Source of the DNA: Aphelenchoides besseyi | Taxonomy: Eukaryota; Nematoda; Chromadorea; Rhabditida; Aphelenchoididae | Direction: 5' to 3' | Assembly: GCA_024699855.1 (NCBI GenBank) | Contig: JAMPIQ010000001.1 | Coordinates: 13,516,001 to 13,580,000 of the forward strand | DNA: 64,000 nucleotides | In this document: positions 56,781 to 64,000 of the stretch, piece after piece | Layout: the number at the start of each line of letters is the position of its first letter | Numbering within the stretch: position 1 is the first letter of the stretch | Program-made: the position numbers and the translations under genes | The notes under the pieces: generated by a model | The model's input: only the letters and a program-made list of their open reading frames with translations | Told to the model about the DNA's origin: nothing | The model's database searches: none

Positions 56781-59763
56781 ATTTGTGTAACATCTCATCC
56801 CACTAGGAATAGAACCGAGAATTTCGGGTCAACGAGGATGCCGCGTTCGAACTTTTTCGTGAGATGTCCTTCTTTTTGAACACTGAGTAGCAAATCCTAA
56901 AACGCCGACTTCTTCCGTGAATTCTCTTCTTCTTTTTTTCCAATTCGAATGTTTTTCGTATTCGTTACCCTCGATCTTTTGGTTTTGAATTTTAACTCCA
57001 TTGTTTCCATGATTCTCCCATCCATCCCACCATTTCGCCCATAAGTCTTGTTTCTCTTCACGATATCCCTCTACTGTAATTTGTAATATTTTGTTAACAA
57101 TCAAATAAACATCGCTCATAAAGATTCGAAATTACGAGTAAATTCGCGCAATTCGGCCACCGCCGTCGATTTGTATTGCGCAACCGGAATCAGAACGCGA
57201 AAATCGGTAGCGATTCGACTTTTGCTCGTTTCGGATTTTGCGTTAATTCCAAAGCTACTTGAGCTGAAGAAAAGCGGTGAGAGCAAAGCGTATGGATTAG
57301 TGGAAAACGGGCGGTAAAAATTTTTTCGCGTGTTGTTGGAAAGTTGCCATTTGCTCGTTGGATTTGGTGATTAAAACTACAAGTTGGCGGATTCGCACGT
57401 GATCACGCAACGACGCCGAGAATTCGGGAAGTCGTTTTTGCAGCCAACGAAGTCGACTGCTGTAAGGCCGCCGACTTTCTTTTCCGTGCTCTCGTTCAAC
57501 TGCCGAGCCAAACATTCTTGACACCCGACGACTTTGCGTGTGGGCTGAAAGCGGTTCGATTTTTCGGTGCTTCTTGAACTGCGAATTGTGTCGCTCGACA
57601 GTCCTCACGACGTTTTCTTGACAATCGATTGATCTGGATTGATTCCCGGGCACATGTCATAAAACCGAATTGTCTAATGAATAACCTTTTGTGTACTTTC
57701 TGATTAGAAACCGAGGATTCGAATCGTAGTCTTCGTTCAAAAATGTGGAAACTTTTCCGACTTTTTGTGTCTTAGACACGTCTATTTCTTTGCTTTTTTG
57801 TGTATTTTCTTGTTGGACGATCGTCAATAAAGGTGGTGCTTTAACGGTAAATTAGACGTTTAATAGGACTATTTTTGACTTGCTACTTTCAAGTTCTTTG
57901 TTAGAGTGTGCTTCCGACTTTGATTGAAATCTTTCTGCCTACTGACTACAGAATGTAAACTGAAAACATTGTAAATACGCATTCTACTAGTTCAGCGATG
58001 AAGAGGAACTTAGAGTTACCATCAGGGAAGTCTTAGATAGATCAGAAACATGACAATTAATTCCACACTTAACTGTAAAGCACAACCCTTAATATCTGAC
58101 ATGAGTTTTTAACAGAAGCACGCACAAGTCTACGCTTTTTTGTTGATTTGCGTACTCAAAGCTGGTCTTTGAAGACGAAGATCGGGCATAGTAGATGTCC
58201 TGCTCTGGACTTTCAAATCAATGCTCTGCAACCAACTAAGAACCTTCTAAGAATCGTTCTTTTTAAGTCAACTTTAAATCATTTTGCAGCACAGACTATT
58301 TAAATTCTCTCCTGACGATCTTCCTATGATAGTAGCCGTGTTTTTGTTGGCGTGTTTTGGCCTGCAAGTGGTTTTCAGAGATTAAGGTCAGTGTGGATAT
58401 CAGCTGTCGAAGTGGATTACAAAGTTCGCAAGTAGAATGTTCTTTCGGAGTTCATGGGTTGTTGCACAAAGGGGTTTGGTTAGCCAGTCGTTGAGTTGCT
58501 GCCTTCAGATCGAAAAGACGTTGGGTGTAAACGGCAGCCAACGGTGAGTGTCCCAACCGACTTGTCCTCTCATCTTTTGTCGTGGTTTTCGTTGCGTACA
58601 AATCCATAACTCCAAAAGCATACTCGAACCAGTGACTTTGTGATTTTAAGCGTCAAGTTGGTCATTTCAGCCAAACAACTACTTCGGGTGTTTCGTCTGT
58701 TGCTCGGTTTCGAGTTCTCGTTTTCTGCACATTTGCTGTTCAAATCCTCGCAATGTTTGTCAATAAATGTGATCATGTGAATAAATTGTAAACGCTTTTG
58801 ACGTCAAATGTAAGGTCTTAAAAGTCGTCTACGACTTTGCTTCACGGTCGTTCGGTCTCCCCAGTTTACAAATGATGTAAGCATAGTCGGCTCTCATGCT
58901 TATGACCGGTCTTTACAACGACAAGTACGTTGACAAGGAGCAGAAAACAAAAGAATGTCGACAACCACTTCCGATCGACTCTACGAGTTGAGATCAAAAT
59001 CGTTCATTTCGACCTTTTTTTGAATCTTCTTTGTGTCGGGACTTTTGATCCCGAAAAGTTTCGAGATCATTGGGATTTTTTTCCTTTTCACGTGATCTCC
59101 GCAATTTTACACAATCACCCATCGACTGATAACCATCGAGGGTTGTCGCTTTTTCATCGACCTTTTTCGATTAACCTCGAGGGTTATCACGAGGACGTTT
59201 TTGGGTGCGCACTTTAAACGCGAAAACGTTTGTTGAGTGCAACGGTCTTTTGGATGAAAACCGTTTTGTTTTCTCCACCAAAAAGCGAACGTTTCCAATC
59301 GAAAATCTCGTTTTTTGGCAAACAGAAAAAAACTTCAACGCGTCGAAAAGCGCACTCGTGTCCCCAAAAAACCTCGAAATTGTTTTCGTCGTTTGTGCGT
59401 CCAAATTTCGTCGTTTCGCACGCACGGCATCTCGGATTGTTTTGGTTGATAATCGAGAGCGTTGCGGCAAAAGACCTACGTTTTTGCCCCACTTGTGCGC
59501 GACGGTAAACAACTTTTCTGTGCGCAAATTTTGCTCGCAAAAACGCGCGTCGACGTTTTTTTGTTGTTGACGTTCGGCAAAATTTGCGAGTTGAAATCCC
59601 CCGATTTCACAACCTCCCGACCCGAAAACAAACCACCGGCTCCACGCGGTCCATCAGTGTGATTGGCCTTATGACCTTCGAAGACATCGATGACCGCGAA
59701 TCTTTTGTTTACAACTTCTTCTGCCGTTGCCTTAGTCTTCATGGATATTTCTTTTGGTGATCA
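56781..59763. other. Gene-poor region
   Basis: About 3 kb. Minus frames at 57297-57653 and 59476-59742 and the overlapping frames at 59.2-59.6 kb lack family motifs or matching splice sites. The 59.2-59.6 kb part is unusually rich in CGTTTT/AAAACG words, which opens frames on both strands at once. A tRNA-like 76-bp palindromic-ended segment was rejected (see list). Confidence 0.4.
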
Positions 59764-60060
59764 CTAACCGCCAGAGGTTTTCTTGATCGTCCCGATGCTC
59801 ATTGGTTCGCTTGTTGTGTTGAACTGCTCTCGGCGGCCGTTTGCTCTCTGATCTCTTAGCCAAGTGAGAATGTCGTTGTTATTTTCGGTCGCTGCAAATC
59901 GCGTGAAAGATTCGATCTCGCCGACGAAATTCCGAACTGTCGAATAAAGATCACTGATTTCTTTTTTAAAAAAGTTACCGTCCAGTTCATCGTCGATCTT
60001 GCGAAGAAGATCCTTGTTTTTGCTGGTCAAGTGGCCGTGTTTACGTTTTCGCTTCAACAA
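59764..60060 (-). CDS. Possible terminal exon, coiled-coil-like (unrecognised)
   Basis: The minus frame reads LKRKRKHGHLTSKNKDLLRK, DDELDGNFFKKEISDLYSTV, IESFTRFAATENNNDILTWL and ends SIGTIKKTSGG with a stop at 59764-59766. Composition and heptad-like Leu/Ile spacing look coding, and the frame continues upstream to about 60170 (EERREEHQQNECPSTES). A start codon in this frame is not seen; an ATG in another frame at about 60122 would need an intron or shift. Uncertain. Confidence 0.35.
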   Translation of the reverse strand: MLKRKRKHGHLTSKNKDLLRKIDDELDGNFFKKEISDLYSTVRNFVGEIESFTRFAATENNNDILTWLRDQRANGRREQFNTTSEPMSIGTIKKTSGG

Positions 60061-60940
60061 CGACTCTGTTGATGGACATTCGTTTTGTTGGTGTTCCTCT
60101 CGGCGCTCTTCTTTTCCATTGCAAATTGTAATTCGCCATTCACTGTATTCGATTCGTCTAGACCGTGAATACGAGATGAATGCTATTACGCTCGCTCTCT
60201 TTCCCTAATGACTAATTTACGTTCTTTTACCTCAAATTCGCCGAAGTCGACGAAACTGAGATTTCGCCGTGCACTCAACGGTCTCGAATTTCCCGACGAC
60301 TTCTAGCAAACCAAATGAACGTTAATGAGCTCAACTGTCGTGTTTTTTTGTTGACGGGTAATCTTATTTCCCAATCAGATTAATTTACATCCAAAAAGCT
60401 CAAGATTCCAATACCTTTCATGCTATTTTGAGCATCGTGCTTTCGTCTTTTTTCTACTTCCGCTTGTTATTCCGAAAATTTTCTCATTTTGTTGTTTATT
60501 ACAAATCGCAAAAGTGCAAAAACAAACACCTTGGCAACCACAGGAGATTTGTTCTTTTGGTTCGTTAGCGTAAACAACAACTTTTGTTCGCAATATAACG
60601 ACTGTGAATGGAGGTCTGTGGTCGTGATTTTCAAGTACAAATTTTTGCGTCCTCTTGCTTCTATGAAAGCAATTGAAGTTTAGGAGTTTGGATGATGTGT
60701 TTTGATGTGAAAGATTAGCTAACTAATAGCCCAAGTTTCGGTTCTATTTTGTATCTTGTCGTGAAGATTAACACGAAAATGAGAGGGTTAATGATGTTGA
60801 GGAACAAAGCAATGAAGTCTCTCTAATTGCGGTCTTTCATTTAGATTGCTTTTAATTGAACCACCGTGTGTTTGAACGTGTACTTTTGGCTATTATCTCG
60901 ACTAGTTATTTCAGGTCTCCATTCAACCTCCCCGCAAACA
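60061..60940. other. 5' flank of the AKT gene
   Basis: No supportable exon. TATTTCAG at about 60908-60915, 25 bases before the chosen AKT start codon, is a likely 5' (trans-)splice acceptor. Confidence 0.45.
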
Positions 60941-63776
<2,836 letters not shown>

Positions 63777-64000
63777 CACTCAAGCATTAAACTTTGGTTC
63801 CTCTACACTCACTTCCAAAGTCAAACAAATTCCACTAATCATTAGATAGTCTTGTTTGATCGTTTTACTGTACAGTTGTCTTCTTGTATATAGTTTTACA
63901 TTTCCTTTCCCGGTGTCAATTCTACGGTTTCTTTTTACATAAAATCTAGTAAATTATAATAGTGCATTTAATCTTTTATAAACTTTACAATAAAAGTAAT
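63777..64000. terminator. AKT 3' UTR and polyadenylation signal
   Basis: The window ends in the 3' UTR of the kinase gene. AATAAA at 63989-63994 is the only good hexamer; cleavage would fall at or beyond the window edge. Confidence 0.5.

Noticed and set aside
56791..56866. 76-bp segment with a perfect 7-bp terminal stem (CATCTCA/TGAGATG) and a GGTTCTATTCC box on the minus strand, tRNA-like
   Set aside because: Length and ends fit a tRNA, but no proper D arm, T stem or anticodon stem can be drawn. It may be a degenerate tRNA-derived repeat; not called without a covariance scan.
57297..57653. 118-codon minus-strand frame rich in Arg/His/Ser
   Set aside because: No recognisable domain and no supporting splice or start context.
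59205..59570. Several overlapping open frames on both strands
   Set aside because: Caused by repeated CGTTTT/AAAACG words lacking stops in many frames; no protein family resemblance.

Overview
This is a stretch of nuclear DNA from a metazoan, almost certainly a nematode. The evidence is the gene set (an IL-17-receptor-like SEFIR protein, a tyrosine-decarboxylase-like enzyme with long extensions, two MIF paralogs, a PDF-like neuropeptide precursor) and the gene structure: about 20 kinds of gene carry many phase-consistent introns of about 38-48 bp ending in TTTYAG. Several genes have an acceptor-like TTTAG/TTTCAG just upstream of the ATG, as trans-spliced nematode genes do. I cannot name the species. 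All gene models below were spliced by hand; exon lengths were checked for frame consistency.

Layout. 1-6.3 kb: no supportable gene. 6.3-9.4 kb: a 7-exon gene for a glutamine-rich membrane-anchored protein. 9.9-12.4 kb: a foldback (inverted repeat) element with a mariner/IS630-like transposon nested in one arm. 12.4-14.2 kb: an immunoglobulin-like membrane protein. 14.5-17.3 kb (minus): aromatic amino acid decarboxylase, tdc-1-like. 19.6-20.8 kb: aquaglyceroporin. 21.2-22.6 kb (minus): an unrecognised multi-exon gene with a decayed paralogous fragment at 29.4-29.9 kb.

22.7-31.6 kb is a transposon graveyard: a FLYWCH/MULE transposase remnant, a Helitron helicase pseudogene interrupted by a 473-bp RTE-like LINE fragment with a 12-bp target duplication, and a second mariner-like pseudogene. 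31.8-34.4 kb (minus): IL-17-receptor-like gene. 34.5-38.4 kb: little supportable coding sequence. 38.4-42.3 kb: small membrane protein, two tandem MIF-family genes, and a PDF-like neuropeptide precursor (minus).

44.6-54.3 kb is gene-dense and strongly mitochondrial: a calmodulin-like gene with four degenerate EF loops, then hsp10 and hsp60 head to head, a MARVEL-type four-helix membrane protein, mitochondrial ribosomal protein L24 (minus) head to head with mitoferrin, and a CDGSH iron-sulfur protein. Chaperonin, mitoribosome, mitochondrial iron import and Fe-S functions therefore sit within about 9 kb. 56.1-56.8 kb: an unrecognised membrane-anchored protein gene. 60.9-63.8 kb: AKT/PKB kinase with an unusually long Q/P-rich linker between the PH and kinase domains.

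No rRNA, convincing tRNA, CRISPR array, phage or bacterial feature was seen. The most noteworthy items are the PDF-like precursor, the apparently calcium-blind calmodulin-like gene (with a GC-AG intron), the enlarged AKT, the tandem MIF pair (one copy split so that simple ORF scanning misses it), and the nested transposon history.
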